Shown here one piece after another: positions 34,349 to 43,320 of a stretch of DNA of 64,000 nucleotides. The notes under the pieces are model-generated. The model saw only the letters and a program-made list of their open reading frames with translations, did not search any database and had not been told where the DNA came from. The stretch comes from an uncultured bacterium (GTDB taxonomy: Bacteria; Cyanobacteriota; Vampirovibrionia; Gastranaerophilales; Gastranaerophilaceae). Made by a program: the position numbers and the translations under genes. How positions within the stretch are numbered: position 1 is the first letter of the stretch; the number at the start of each line of letters is the position of its first letter. Where the stretch lies: the NCBI GenBank assembly GCA_900551915.1, contig URXT01000007.1, positions 1 through 64,000 of the forward strand. The letters are read 5' to 3'.

Positions 34349-35662
34349 ATGACATCAATAAGCAGCATAAAACTAAATAACACTGCAATGCTTGAAGAAA
34401 AAATTCAGCAATCAGACGAAGAACAAAATACAGGTTCCGATACTGAAATTAGTTCAAGCAGCCGAGGAACTGCAATTGCGTTTCCAAATCTTACAAGATT
34501 TGGCGGCTCCTCTAATATTCCGACTTTGGTAATGACAGTTGAGGATGATGTCAATGCTATAGCTGATGAAATAGATAAAGCTGTGAATGAAGAAGAACAA
34601 ATAAATTCGATTTTGAAAGCAAATACCTTTGCAACGACTTTTGATTTGCAGGAAACAAATCTATTCAGCAACAGCTCAAATTCTACTGCTAAAACAATAG
34701 GATTTGTAGAATATACAGGCAGTTCACACACAATAAATGAGAAAACAGATACAACCGCTCTTATGAATTGCTTCACCCCTGATACAAGTGCAGGAAACGT
34801 TGATGTTCAGACAAAAGTTTTTGAGAGCGCTGTCACAATAATGACAAATTGGCTTGATGATTACATAAATAACTATGAACAAAGAGTTGCTGAAGGAACC
34901 GCAAACGGAGAAATAGAAGCAAAACTATCATTTTTATTAAGAATTAGAAAAGCTATTGAAAACTGTGATTTTCCTGTTGGCTTTGCCCCTCAAAGTGGAA
35001 CTGCAATGGGAAGTTACAACTGGTCTTACTATGTCGGAGAATTTTTAAACCCTGAAGAGGAAGCATTTACCAATAGAGGAGCAGAACATGATTTAAATCC
35101 TAAAATGCTTTTAAGAACAGATATGTTTGCCTCTGATAGAAAATTCAAAACAGAAGCTGAGGCAATGGCTGCTATAGATAATGCATCTGCTGGCGGAGCA
35201 ATAGATTTTAGTGTAGAAGATTTGATTTTTGCCAATGAAGATGCCTATTACCAATTTAAAGGTGTGCAGCTTGCAACTGTATTGATTCATGAATTTGTAC
35301 ACTCCACGCATATAAGTAATGAAGCCGTAACATACTTTACCTGCGAACTTATGGAAAGCGATTATTATGATGAGTCGGTTTATACAAATTTCAGCAGCGC
35401 ATACTTAGCAAAAGCACAACAATTATCAATTGGCGGTTCAACACTTGATTTGACAAGTATCAAATACGCTGATATGACTACTCAAGTTGACACAGGAGAG
35501 GAAATTATAGCTGCCGCATTCGGACATTCACTTGGAAGCATTGATGAAATTGCTCAACACGGGCATGAAATGAATGAAGGAGACTTATATACAGAGATGT
35601 CTAAAGGCAATACTACTCAAGCATGTAAAAAAGAACTTTTAAACTTTGTGTATAATGCTTAA
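34349..35662 (+). CDS. Putative zinc metalloprotease with an HEFVH motif
   Basis: 437 residues. ATVLIHEFVHSTHISNEAVT (about 310-330) holds an HExxH zinc site, with Glu in NEAV a possible third ligand in gluzincin fashion, although the spacing is short. The first 75 residues are Ser/Glu/Asn-rich and unstructured. No signal peptide. Start after AAAGG, 12 bases past the MGMSASQARLL gene, so both are probably one operon; the protease may process that protein or be coexported with it. I recognise no named family. Confidence 0.6.
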   Translation: MTSISSIKLNNTAMLEEKIQQSDEEQNTGSDTEISSSSRGTAIAFPNLTRFGGSSNIPTLVMTVEDDVNAIADEIDKAVNEEEQINSILKANTFATTFDLQETNLFSNSSNSTAKTIGFVEYTGSSHTINEKTDTTALMNCFTPDTSAGNVDVQTKVFESAVTIMTNWLDDYINNYEQRVAEGTANGEIEAKLSFLLRIRKAIENCDFPVGFAPQSGTAMGSYNWSYYVGEFLNPEEEAFTNRGAEHDLNPKMLLRTDMFASDRKFKTEAEAMAAIDNASAGGAIDFSVEDLIFANEDAYYQFKGVQLATVLIHEFVHSTHISNEAVTYFTCELMESDYYDESVYTNFSSAYLAKAQQLSIGGSTLDLTSIKYADMTTQVDTGEEIIAAAFGHSLGSIDEIAQHGHEMNEGDLYTEMSKGNTTQACKKELLNFVYNA

Positions 35663-37048
35663 TTATTTGACAGATTGCCCCTTTTGCTGCTTGCGTTTTT
35701 CCTTTTCTAAACGCTTTTGCTCTTTTGCAGCCTCACGCGCCTTTTTCTTGGCTTCTTTAGCTTCTGTATCAGCTTTATGCTTCAGCAAGGCCTGCTCAAT
35801 ATCTTCAACCGAATCATTAGTTGAGGTTGAGCCTTCAATTTTATTCTTAAGTTTGTAATCTTGCATTAAGTAACTATGTTCTTTTTCGATTTTCTGGAGT
35901 TTGTTTTTGTATTCCTCTTTAAGTTTTTTTAATTCAGCCTTTTCTTTTTCTTTAGCAGCTTTGGCATCAAGCTTATCTTCATACTTGGCCTGTTTTTCTT
36001 CTACTTCCAGTATCATAGGCGGGACAACGCCGGATTGCACCATTTTAACTCCGTTCATGCTCACCTGAACATCCTTCGGCTTTAAAGAAAGCATTCTTAC
36101 CTGCTCTCCTTTGGTATCAACACTCCAATTTCCCAAAAATACCGGAACTTCACCAGTATAAGCATACCCGGAAACAACAATTCTGTCGGGTTCATTCGCA
36201 TCAAATCCTAAAGGATAAATATCCCATCTGACATCTTTCAAATTCAAATTTTTATACTCAAACCAGTAATACTCAATTGCATCACGAACTTCATTCAATT
36301 TATAAGAAGATTTGGTATTAAAATCATACACAATTGCATTTGTCTGCCAAATTCCGTCTTCGCTGCTTCCAATTTTTTCTTTGACAAGAAGCTTTTGTCC
36401 GTCAGTAGAAAAGTCAACAGGCGTCAATGTCATAAAAGCAGCATAATTCTCAATTGATTTTTCTGTCGAAAGTATTGGATTAGGGTCTCTGTGCATTACA
36501 TTTGCTTTTTTGATTTTAGCAAGAGCATTTCCATGGGGTTCAAGCGGAATAACAAACAAATCACATGCAACGGTATTCCCTCTCGGATAATAATAAACAG
36601 CAGGATATACAAGAATTCTGTAATCAGGAGATACAATTCCCTGTGCATTTTGTTGGTGAGTTTTCTTGAAATTTCTGCCCAATGAAATTTCCGGACTGCC
36701 CGGAGGATTGTTATAACGGACGATTTCATAATCCGGATGCGGAATATATTTCATATCAGCGGCTTTTTGAGGTTTTGGAATAGGAATTTCTGCTTGTGTT
36801 TTGTCTATCGGGGCAGACAACATTTCATATTCTTCAACTGTCATATATCCGGAGGGAGTTCTATTGTTCTTTTTACGGCCGTATTCCTCCTTTGCATCTT
36901 CTTTTTGAATTTTATAAAGATACTTCGCTTCTTTTTCCGTATAACTTTTTGCGCAAACAGGAGAACTGCTTTGTATCAAAAATAAGCAAGGCAGAGACAA
37001 ACACAAAACAGAAAACGAAATTGCCAATCGCCTTAACATTTTAAACAA
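35663..37048 (-). CDS. Exported protein with C-terminal coiled coil
   Basis: 461 residues. N-terminal signal (LAISFSVLCLSLPCLFLIQS, possibly ending near SSPVCA). A central domain from about 110 to 330 has beta-rich, propeller-like spacing (YPAVYYYPRGNTVACDLFVIP, LTPVDFSTDGQKLLVKEKIG, GFDANEPDRIVVSGYAYTG). From 340 to the end it is a highly charged Lys/Glu coiled coil. It may be a periplasmic scaffold. Ends one base after the convergent protease gene and overlaps the response-regulator gene by 8 bases, so it is part of that operon. Confidence 0.6.
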   Translation of the reverse strand: MFKMLRRLAISFSVLCLSLPCLFLIQSSSPVCAKSYTEKEAKYLYKIQKEDAKEEYGRKKNNRTPSGYMTVEEYEMLSAPIDKTQAEIPIPKPQKAADMKYIPHPDYEIVRYNNPPGSPEISLGRNFKKTHQQNAQGIVSPDYRILVYPAVYYYPRGNTVACDLFVIPLEPHGNALAKIKKANVMHRDPNPILSTEKSIENYAAFMTLTPVDFSTDGQKLLVKEKIGSSEDGIWQTNAIVYDFNTKSSYKLNEVRDAIEYYWFEYKNLNLKDVRWDIYPLGFDANEPDRIVVSGYAYTGEVPVFLGNWSVDTKGEQVRMLSLKPKDVQVSMNGVKMVQSGVVPPMILEVEEKQAKYEDKLDAKAAKEKEKAELKKLKEEYKNKLQKIEKEHSYLMQDYKLKNKIEGSTSTNDSVEDIEQALLKHKADTEAKEAKKKAREAAKEQKRLEKEKRKQQKGQSVK

Positions 37049-37706
37049 GTCCTTCTTTCATTGCCATCGCAATAGCTTTTGAACGCGAGCCTACATAGAG
37101 TTTTTGCAAAATACTGTGAACATGAGTTTTAGTTGTTGAAATCGTTATAACAAGTTTTTCTGCAATCTGAGGATTTGTAAGCCCGTCCACAATAAGCGCC
37201 AAGACTTCCATTTCACGCTCGGTAAGTCCGTAAAGATTTTTACCCAGCTGATAATTTATTTCACCTTTTCTCTGCTGTGTATTTGTGCTGCGTCTGACAT
37301 TTGTCAAAACCACCTTTGCAATAGCAGGGTCAAGCCAGGCTGCACCTTCGCTTACGGCTTTTACGGCAGAAATTGTCTGCTCGGAGGTTGCGCCTTTTGT
37401 AATATACCCGTCCGCGCCGGCCTGAAAAGAATCAAAAATATCATCTTCATCTTCACGTGATGTGTACATTAAAACTTTTATTTTAGGATTTGCTGCTTTA
37501 ATTTTTTTTGTAGCTTCAATCCCGTCAATGGTTGGAAGCCCGATGTCCATAATTACCACATCAGGTTTAATAGAAAGAGCTTTATCAACGCCTTCCTGAC
37601 CGTCAGCAGACATGTCGGCAATTTCAATATTCGGATTTTTGCCCAAAATTACAGACAAACCCATTCTTGCCATGTCATGATCTTCAACTATCAGAACTCT
37701 AACCAT
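37041..37706 (-). CDS. NarL/FixJ-type response regulator
   Basis: 221 residues from the ATG at 37706. Receiver domain with ED (8-9), phosphoacceptor Asp in PDVVIMDIGLPTIDG (about 55), and Lys in YITKGATSEQT. C-terminal LuxR-type helix-turn-helix: LTEREMEVLALIVDGLTNPQ then IAEKLVITISTTKTHVHSIL. It overlaps the upstream kinase stop by 8 bases, so the pair is translationally coupled and the kinase is its likely partner. Confidence 0.93.
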   Translation of the reverse strand: MVRVLIVEDHDMARMGLSVILGKNPNIEIADMSADGQEGVDKALSIKPDVVIMDIGLPTIDGIEATKKIKAANPKIKVLMYTSREDEDDIFDSFQAGADGYITKGATSEQTISAVKAVSEGAAWLDPAIAKVVLTNVRRSTNTQQRKGEINYQLGKNLYGLTEREMEVLALIVDGLTNPQIAEKLVITISTTKTHVHSILQKLYVGSRSKAIAMAMKEGLV

Positions 37707-39285
37707 TAACAACCCGTCTTTCTTCATTTTCTTTAACTACGTTTGTCAAAAGGAAAGTAAACTCACTTCCTTTGTTTAACTTGCTTTCAACCCAGATTTT
37801 TCCGCCGTGTGCTTCGATAATCTGCCTTGAAAGGTACAATCCCAAACCTGTTCCGGTAGAACGTTTTCTGCTTGTTCCCTGCGAAAATCTCATAAACAAA
37901 TGCGGTATATCAGCCTGCGGAATTCCGTTTCCGTTATCTTCCACTGAGAAAATCAAATCCCCTGACTGTGCTTTGAGAATAACTTTTATATTACCATCTT
38001 TATTAGTATAGTTTACCGCATTCCCGCACAGATTTGTAATTACACGTTTTAATTCGCCTTTATCAGCATTAATTTCAAGTTTTTCATCAAAATCGCATTC
38101 GAATTCAAGGCGAATGTTTTTCTTTTCTGCAAGCGGAAGCAGCTCTTCCACGCACTGTTCAACAAGAGATTTTGGAGAAAAAACTGTTTTGCAAAGTTCT
38201 AATTTGCCGCTGTCAAAACGGTAAACCTCCAGAAGCGCATTAACAAGCCCTAACAAATCCTCATTACTTTGAAGCATTGTTGATAAAAGAACTTTCTGCT
38301 TGTCCTCAAGCTCGCCCAATGAGCCGTCAAGGAAGAATTTCAGAGTTTGAATTGCCGCTAAAAGCGGAGTTCTTAAATCATGTGTCAAGGTTGCAATGAA
38401 ATCATCGCGAAGCCGCTCGGTTTCTTTTTGCGCACTTACATTTCTGATAACACCAACGTATTTTTCCGGCAAAACATTGTCGTCACTGCTGATTGCCGCA
38501 AAATTAATTTCAACCGGAGTATGCGCGCCGCTGAGAGAATTTAGAACATAACAATCTTTCAAAAGAATATCTGAATTATCAGAATTAAGCCCGAAAAGGC
38601 CGCCATCATCAGAAATCATATCAACTTTACAGCCTTTTACGATATGGTTAAATGGTTTAGCGCACAAAGCAGCTTCCGTCAATCCTGTCATATTTTCACA
38701 GGCCGGATTAATCTGTTCAATTTTGCCGTCATTATTTAGAATTATAATTCCGTCAGCGCAGTGGCTGATAATGCCGCTTAGTTTTTGGTTTGCCTGTGAC
38801 AAATCGTGTGTGCGTTCTGCAACAAGTTTTTCTAAATCAGTTGAGTATATCTCCAGCTGAAGCTTTGCTTCTTCAAGCTCTTTAATTTTTTCACGCAAAT
38901 CAGACAAAAGGTGGCTTCTTTCAATGCCGTTTCGGATATTCATTATCAAATCATCATTATCCCAGGGTTTTTCGATGTATTTATAAAGTCCGATTTCATT
39001 GATAGCTTTAATTGCATTTTCTTTATCAGCGTATCCGGTAAGCAAAATCATACTGGTTTCAGGATAAAGTTTTTTTGCTTCGCGCAAGAACTCTAGCCCG
39101 TTCATCTCAGGCATCAAAAAGTCTGAAATTATTAAATCAGGAGCTTCATTTTTAATATATTCAAGCGCCTCAATAGGCGAATTAAAGAATTCACCCCCTT
39201 TTATACCTTCCACTGCAAAAAGTGTTTTAAATGCGGAGGTAACCATCTTTTCATCATCAACTACTACAATTTTCCCTTTTATCAT
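37699..39285 (-). CDS. Hybrid sensor: receiver-PAS-histidine kinase
   Basis: 528 residues, cytoplasmic. An N-terminal receiver domain (residues 1-125; KIVVVDDEKMV, Asp in LIISDFLMPEMNG, Lys in YIEKPW), a coiled coil (130-165), a PAS domain (about 170-285, GIIILNNDGKIEQINPACEN), then HisKA with DFIATLTHDLRTPLLAAI (His ~302) and HATPase with N, G1 and G2 boxes (NLCGNAVNYTN, VEDNGNGIP, GTGLGLYLSRQI). No membrane spans, so it senses an internal signal or responds to another kinase through its receiver. Confidence 0.93.
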   Translation of the reverse strand: MIKGKIVVVDDEKMVTSAFKTLFAVEGIKGGEFFNSPIEALEYIKNEAPDLIISDFLMPEMNGLEFLREAKKLYPETSMILLTGYADKENAIKAINEIGLYKYIEKPWDNDDLIMNIRNGIERSHLLSDLREKIKELEEAKLQLEIYSTDLEKLVAERTHDLSQANQKLSGIISHCADGIIILNNDGKIEQINPACENMTGLTEAALCAKPFNHIVKGCKVDMISDDGGLFGLNSDNSDILLKDCYVLNSLSGAHTPVEINFAAISSDDNVLPEKYVGVIRNVSAQKETERLRDDFIATLTHDLRTPLLAAIQTLKFFLDGSLGELEDKQKVLLSTMLQSNEDLLGLVNALLEVYRFDSGKLELCKTVFSPKSLVEQCVEELLPLAEKKNIRLEFECDFDEKLEINADKGELKRVITNLCGNAVNYTNKDGNIKVILKAQSGDLIFSVEDNGNGIPQADIPHLFMRFSQGTSRKRSTGTGLGLYLSRQIIEAHGGKIWVESKLNKGSEFTFLLTNVVKENEERRVVNG

Positions 39286-39394
39286 AATACTTATATAATA
39301 AAATATTTTTGCTTGTTATACAAATTGGTTACAAATTCGCAATAATTTAAAACAAAGGAACTTTTGTAGATGCAAAATTGTAAAAATTCAACAC

Positions 39395-39427
39395 AAAAAA
39401 AGCGAGTTATTGAGACTCGCTTTTTTC
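39395..39427. terminator. Terminator of the desulfoferrodoxin-ferritin pair
   Basis: AAAAAGCGAGT (39397-39407) / ACTCGCTTTTT (39415-39425) with a short loop and long A/T flanks. Confidence 0.9.
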
Positions 39428-39436
39428 ATTATGTAA

Positions 39437-39949
39437 TTATGCATTGTAGGTATGCTGCTTATAAGTCCTGGCAAGCAACTCTTTATCAAGATGATAAAGC
39501 GCGGCTTTTTCATCGCCAAACATCTCAAGTTTTTTAATAACATCATCGACATTGGCTTCTTCCTCAACCTGTTCTGATATATACCAGTTAATAAAGTATC
39601 TTGTCGCTAAATCGCATTCTTCATCGGTCATATTTGCAACACAATTAATGCTGTCGGTCACGTATCTTTCATGCTCAAAAATTTTCTTAAAAATTTCAAG
39701 CGTGTTTCCAAACTGTGTATCAGGTGTATCGATTTGCCGCAAATTCACATTTCCTTGACGCTCGATTATATAGTCGAATAATATCATCCCGTGGTCGACC
39801 TCTTCCCGTGCCTGAACGCGGGTCCAGTTTGAAAAACCTTTAAGGCCAATTTCATCAAAATGTGCAGAAATAGCAAGATATAAATAAGCGGAATAAAATT
39901 CTTTGTTAATTTGCTCATTAAGAATGTTTTCAATTTTTTCACTAATCAC
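39437..39949 (-). CDS. Ferritin
   Basis: 170 residues from a GTG at 39949. This start is set by GGGAGG six bases upstream; it lies inside the end of the desulfoferrodoxin gene (GTGATTAG overlap). A four-helix ferritin-like protein with the diiron ferroxidase ligands in NKEFYSAYLYLAI, REEVDHG and YISEQVEEEANVDDVIKKLE. Stores iron in mineral form and limits Fenton chemistry. Works with superoxide reductase in oxidative-stress defence of an anaerobe. Confidence 0.92.
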   Translation of the reverse strand: MISEKIENILNEQINKEFYSAYLYLAISAHFDEIGLKGFSNWTRVQAREEVDHGMILFDYIIERQGNVNLRQIDTPDTQFGNTLEIFKKIFEHERYVTDSINCVANMTDEECDLATRYFINWYISEQVEEEANVDDVIKKLEMFGDEKAALYHLDKELLARTYKQHTYNA

Positions 39950-40331
39950 TTTCGCCCTCCCATAGTCCGTGCAAGTTACAAAATTCAATTGCTTTCATTT
40001 TTCCGATTTTCTTTTCAAGAAGCATTTTGGCTTCCTGGCCCGGATGAAGATATTGCAAATGCACACAATTTTTATCTTCAGAAATTGTTTCAATAAACAT
40101 TATGTAGTGGTCATCATTCATAGGATGAAGAACTGTTCCGACCTGAACAATATCCGTCCCGTTTTCCGAGATGAAAACAGGTATATGTTTTTCTTGCATT
40201 TCTTCCTGCGTTTTACCTTTAACAAGCTCCATAGGCTGGCCGCAGCATACAAGTTCTCCGCCGCCGGCAAGAATTACCTGAACAAGATTCCCGCAGATTT
40301 CGCACCTGTAAAGGTCAAGTCTTTCTGTCAT
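39942..40331 (-). CDS. Desulfoferrodoxin / superoxide reductase
   Basis: 129 residues. N-terminal desulforedoxin-type centre CEICGN and VCCG (four Cys), then the catalytic centre-II region with His/Cys ligands in EKHIPVF, VGTVLHPMNDDHYIMFIE and CNLHGLWEG. Reduces superoxide to peroxide without making O2, typical of anaerobes. Cotranscribed and translationally coupled with ferritin. Confidence 0.92.
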   Translation of the reverse strand: MTERLDLYRCEICGNLVQVILAGGGELVCCGQPMELVKGKTQEEMQEKHIPVFISENGTDIVQVGTVLHPMNDDHYIMFIETISEDKNCVHLQYLHPGQEAKMLLEKKIGKMKAIEFCNLHGLWEGESD

Positions 40332-40404
40332 ACAAATCTCCTTTCAAAAGTAAAATAGACTTAAAAGAGATTAAAAACATTAGACAGACGGGCAGATTTT
40401 TAAT

Positions 40405-40677
40405 TCAGAGTTCAGAATTTTTTATATTATCGGGAATATTATTTTCAATTTCACGAATCAAGTCGCAAATACTCCAATTTAAACCTGACGAAATTTTTTT
40501 AAGTGTAATGATATTTGGAATACGGGTGCCATGTTCAAGTCTGCTTAAAGTTGCACAAGGAATATCCGCTTCGTAGGCAAACATCCGAAGACTTTTTTTC
40601 GCAGACTCAATTCTAATCTTTTTAAGACTTTCTCCAAAAGCTTTTAAGTATTCTTCCTTAAAATCTGATTCTGACAT
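40405..40677 (-). CDS. XRE-family helix-turn-helix regulator
   Basis: 90 residues from the ATG at 40677 (CGGAG upstream). LKKIRIESAKKSLRMFAYEA then DIPCATLSRLEHGTRIPNIITLKKISSGLNWSICDL is a Cro/C1-type domain. Divergent from the pilin-like gene at 40759, the third example in the window of a small HTH gene divergent from or next to a pilin-like gene. Confidence 0.82.
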   Translation of the reverse strand: MSESDFKEEYLKAFGESLKKIRIESAKKSLRMFAYEADIPCATLSRLEHGTRIPNIITLKKISSGLNWSICDLIREIENNIPDNIKNSEL

Positions 40678-40758
40678 AATACTCCGCACTTGACTTATTT
40701 GAATTATAACTTTATAATTTGGTTAATCGTTTCCATTTGGAAACAAAAGGAGAAAAAT

Positions 40759-41535
40759 ATGACTAAAGTAAAAAATATAAATTCTTTCACATTTGCTGAA
40801 GTTTTGATAACATTGGGGGTAATAGGAATTGTGGCAGCAATGACGCTTCCGCAGCTCATCAGAAATTATCAGCACAAGGTGCTTGAAACTCAGTTTAAAA
40901 AGTCTGTTTCCGTAATTTCTCAAGTTGTTCTACATACTAAAAATGAACTTGGCATTGATAAATTAGCTGAATATTGTACACAATTAAAAAATAGCACTTA
41001 TCCAAACGCAAGTGGCTGCTATTTATCATTTTTCAATAACTTATCTGCATTAAGTAAAAAGACTTCTAGCTATACTTATTATGTCATTAAGCGCTATAAT
41101 GACAAGATTTTAACATACAATGGCAAACAACAAATTACAAAGAGCGCACTTGCAGGAATTGGTGAAGGAGTATTTCAAACAAAACTCATGCCGGATGGAA
41201 GTTTTATAAATATGTACATAATAGAAGGACAAATGTATATTGCCACTGACACAAACGGCAAAAAAGGCCCGAACAGACTTGGACATGATATTTTTATTTT
41301 TACCCTTGACAAAAATAATGATACTTTATCATATTTTACAAAACCGCAAAATTTTTCAGATGAAGAAATTGCAGACAAGGATTTTAATACTGAATACGAT
41401 AAAGAACGGTATGGAAATCCATGCAATACATCTTCAACGCAAAAGGCAAACGGAGTCGGCTGTGCATATTACGCAGTTCGCGGCGAATGTCCTGAAGGCA
41501 GTGGACGCGGATATTTTGAGTGTCTGCCAAAATAA
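40759..41535 (+). CDS. Type IV pilin-like protein
   Basis: 258 residues from the ATG at 40759 (AAAGGAG). NSFTFAEVLITLGVIGIVAA then MTLPQLIRNY is the prepilin-type N-terminus with Glu at mature position 5. The globular part has TDTNGKKGPNRLGHDIFIF, and the C-terminal 45 residues carry five or six Cys (NPCNTSS, GVGCAYYAVRGECPEG, YFECLPK). Ends 32 bases before the attL repeat of the inserted element. Confidence 0.87.
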   Translation: MTKVKNINSFTFAEVLITLGVIGIVAAMTLPQLIRNYQHKVLETQFKKSVSVISQVVLHTKNELGIDKLAEYCTQLKNSTYPNASGCYLSFFNNLSALSKKTSSYTYYVIKRYNDKILTYNGKQQITKSALAGIGEGVFQTKLMPDGSFINMYIIEGQMYIATDTNGKKGPNRLGHDIFIFTLDKNNDTLSYFTKPQNFSDEEIADKDFNTEYDKERYGNPCNTSSTQKANGVGCAYYAVRGECPEGSGRGYFECLPK

Positions 41536-41549
41536 AATTATAAAAAATT

Positions 41550-41607
41550 TTGCACTAAAAATTTTCATGCTATAATAAAATCAGCCGTGCTCCACGGGGA
41601 ATTGCAA
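41550..41607 (+). promoter_or_regulatory. attL: original ffs promoter and first 26 bases of the SRP RNA gene, cut off by the insertion
   Basis: TTGCAC (41550-41555) and TATAAT (41571-41576) look like the chromosomal promoter of the SRP RNA gene. 41581-41607 is identical to 55965-55991, and 41567-41607 matches 55951-55991 with one mismatch (41580). Identity ends at 41607, where element DNA begins. The 5' strand of the SRP closing stem (AGCCGTGC) is here separated from its partner 14 kb away. Confidence 0.85.
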
Positions 41608-41655
41608 AACTTCGGGGATTGATAATCTGTAACAAATTCTAATCACAGATAGTGA

Positions 41656-41707
41656 GAAAATACTTAATTTTACTTATCTTTAGTAAAATTAAATATTTTC
41701 ATTTTTT
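41656..41707 (+). terminator. Strong terminator just inside attL
   Basis: GAAAATA-c-TTAATTTTACT (41656-41674) / AGTAAAATTAA-a-TATTTTC (41682-41700), then ATTTTTTCTGTTTT. It would end transcripts from the cut-off ffs promoter after about 125 bases. Confidence 0.85.
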
Positions 41708-41856
41708 CTGTTTTGTCATAAATTTTTAAACATTTCACCAACATTTTACCAACAATTTTTGTGGTTGAAAGTGAATTATATAGCCTAATATAGCTCTAAT
41801 ATCATAATAAATATTACAGACTTTTCAAAATTATTTAAACCTGATATCATTGCTTT

Positions 41857-43083
41857 ATGTCAAAAGCAAGATTGAATAATCAACAATATAACTATGTAAA
41901 ATTTTGTTCATACTTATTAAAACATTACGAAGAATTTAAACTGAATGAAATTTTTAATATTATAGAGGAGCGTAAAAATAATTTAAAGGCGTATAAACAA
42001 ACTATTAACCATAACAAACCTATTGATTTTATGGATTTAGTTTCTATAAATTTATTAGGGCAATTTATAAAATCTGAGTATATATTACATTTTGATTTGA
42101 TTAACAAAATTATTTATTATATTTCTAATTTATTTTTTTATTTAAATGGGTTTTCTTCCAAATATCTACAGAATATAATTTTAGATAGCTTAATCTATGT
42201 TGAACAACATGAAATGATTAAGTCAATTTGTGATTTTGTAATAAGTAACAAATATATTGTAATTTATGATAGAAATTATCAAAGCAAAAATATTTTGTTT
42301 AAAATTTTATTCATAGGTGACCTGAAAAAGTATAATAAAGAAATAAAAGAAACAAGAGCATACGCAAATGAAATAACAGGACAGATATTGTTATGTAATA
42401 CAAATAAAACTGTTGTAGATAAAAAGCCTAAGCGAGGTAGACCACCGCAAGATGATCTTGCTCAAGTTATGTTGATGATTGATAATAATTATATAAATAG
42501 TAAAATTCATAACGTTTCAAGGGACTTAAACACAATTAAAGCTGTAGTTTATGGCAGAGTTTATAAACTTGAAAAAGTTGATAAAGATATAAATAATAAT
42601 GAACCAGAACAAAACGACTTAAATACGGAAAAGGAACAAAACAACTCCAAAAAAAAATTTAAAAAAGTACTTGATTTACCCAAACAACAATATACTACGG
42701 ATTTTGCTAATTATAAAATTATTGCAACAGAGATTTTCCGTGTCGCAAATGAAATATCATTAGAAACAACTAATGCAACGTGTGAACTATGCAATCCTAG
42801 AAACAAAGAGATTAGAAAATGTGAAAATTGTAGAAGAATATTTAAATTGCTTTCAATGTTAACATACAAAAGTAGTGGTAAAAAGCCAGTGAAAAAACGT
42901 GAAGCTAAAAATATAGAAGCCTCAGTCCGTGACAAGAATAAAAAAATTACAGATCCTGATGAACTACTATCTAAAAGAAGAGATTATTTATTGAAAATGT
43001 TGCAAAATGTAACAAATATAAATAACGAAGTTACAGATATTATCAAGACAGCTAGTTTCCTTATAAATCAACAGTATTACTAA
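41857..43083 (+). CDS. Unrecognised protein with an AT-hook and a Cys4 motif
   Basis: 408 residues, Lys/Asn/Ile-rich. N-terminal 180 residues are helical. Near 190 PKRGRPPQDD is an AT-hook-like DNA-binding motif. Near 308-325 CELCNPRNKEIRKCENC (C-x2-C-x8-C-x2-C) looks like a zinc site. The C-terminus is basic and helical. No family recognised. First gene inside attL, so an accessory or replication/regulatory role for the element is possible. The 250 bases before it hold attL, the terminator and AT-rich DNA. Confidence 0.6.
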   Translation: MSKARLNNQQYNYVKFCSYLLKHYEEFKLNEIFNIIEERKNNLKAYKQTINHNKPIDFMDLVSINLLGQFIKSEYILHFDLINKIIYYISNLFFYLNGFSSKYLQNIILDSLIYVEQHEMIKSICDFVISNKYIVIYDRNYQSKNILFKILFIGDLKKYNKEIKETRAYANEITGQILLCNTNKTVVDKKPKRGRPPQDDLAQVMLMIDNNYINSKIHNVSRDLNTIKAVVYGRVYKLEKVDKDINNNEPEQNDLNTEKEQNNSKKKFKKVLDLPKQQYTTDFANYKIIATEIFRVANEISLETTNATCELCNPRNKEIRKCENCRRIFKLLSMLTYKSSGKKPVKKREAKNIEASVRDKNKKITDPDELLSKRRDYLLKMLQNVTNINNEVTDIIKTASFLINQQYY

Positions 43084-43251
43084 GAATAAGTCGAATAATT
43101 CAGAAATAAATGTTTTTATTAAATCAGCTTATGTTTTTAAAACGCTTTATTTACTGGATTTACTTCTAACAAACATACTAAAATCTCAAAACTAATAATT
43201 ATTTTTTTCGTATTTACCCGCAAAAATCAGAAATAATGTTATTTTTGTCAA

Positions 43252-43299
43252 TTTACCTTAAGTTGACTATTTCATTTTGGTATGTAAAATTAGGGTAAA
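43252..43299 (+). promoter_or_regulatory. Promoter flanked by an inverted repeat (probable operator)
   Basis: TTGACT (43263-43268), 16 bases, TAAAAT (43285-43290). TTTACCTTAA (43252-43261) and TTAGGGTAAA (43290-43299) form a 9-of-10 inverted repeat on either side of the promoter; another TTTACCC half-site lies near 43213. A repressor binding both arms would occlude the polymerase. The HTH gene starting at 43321 is the likely self-regulator. Confidence 0.55.
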
Positions 43300-43320
43300 A
43301 CTGAAAGGAAAATATACAAA

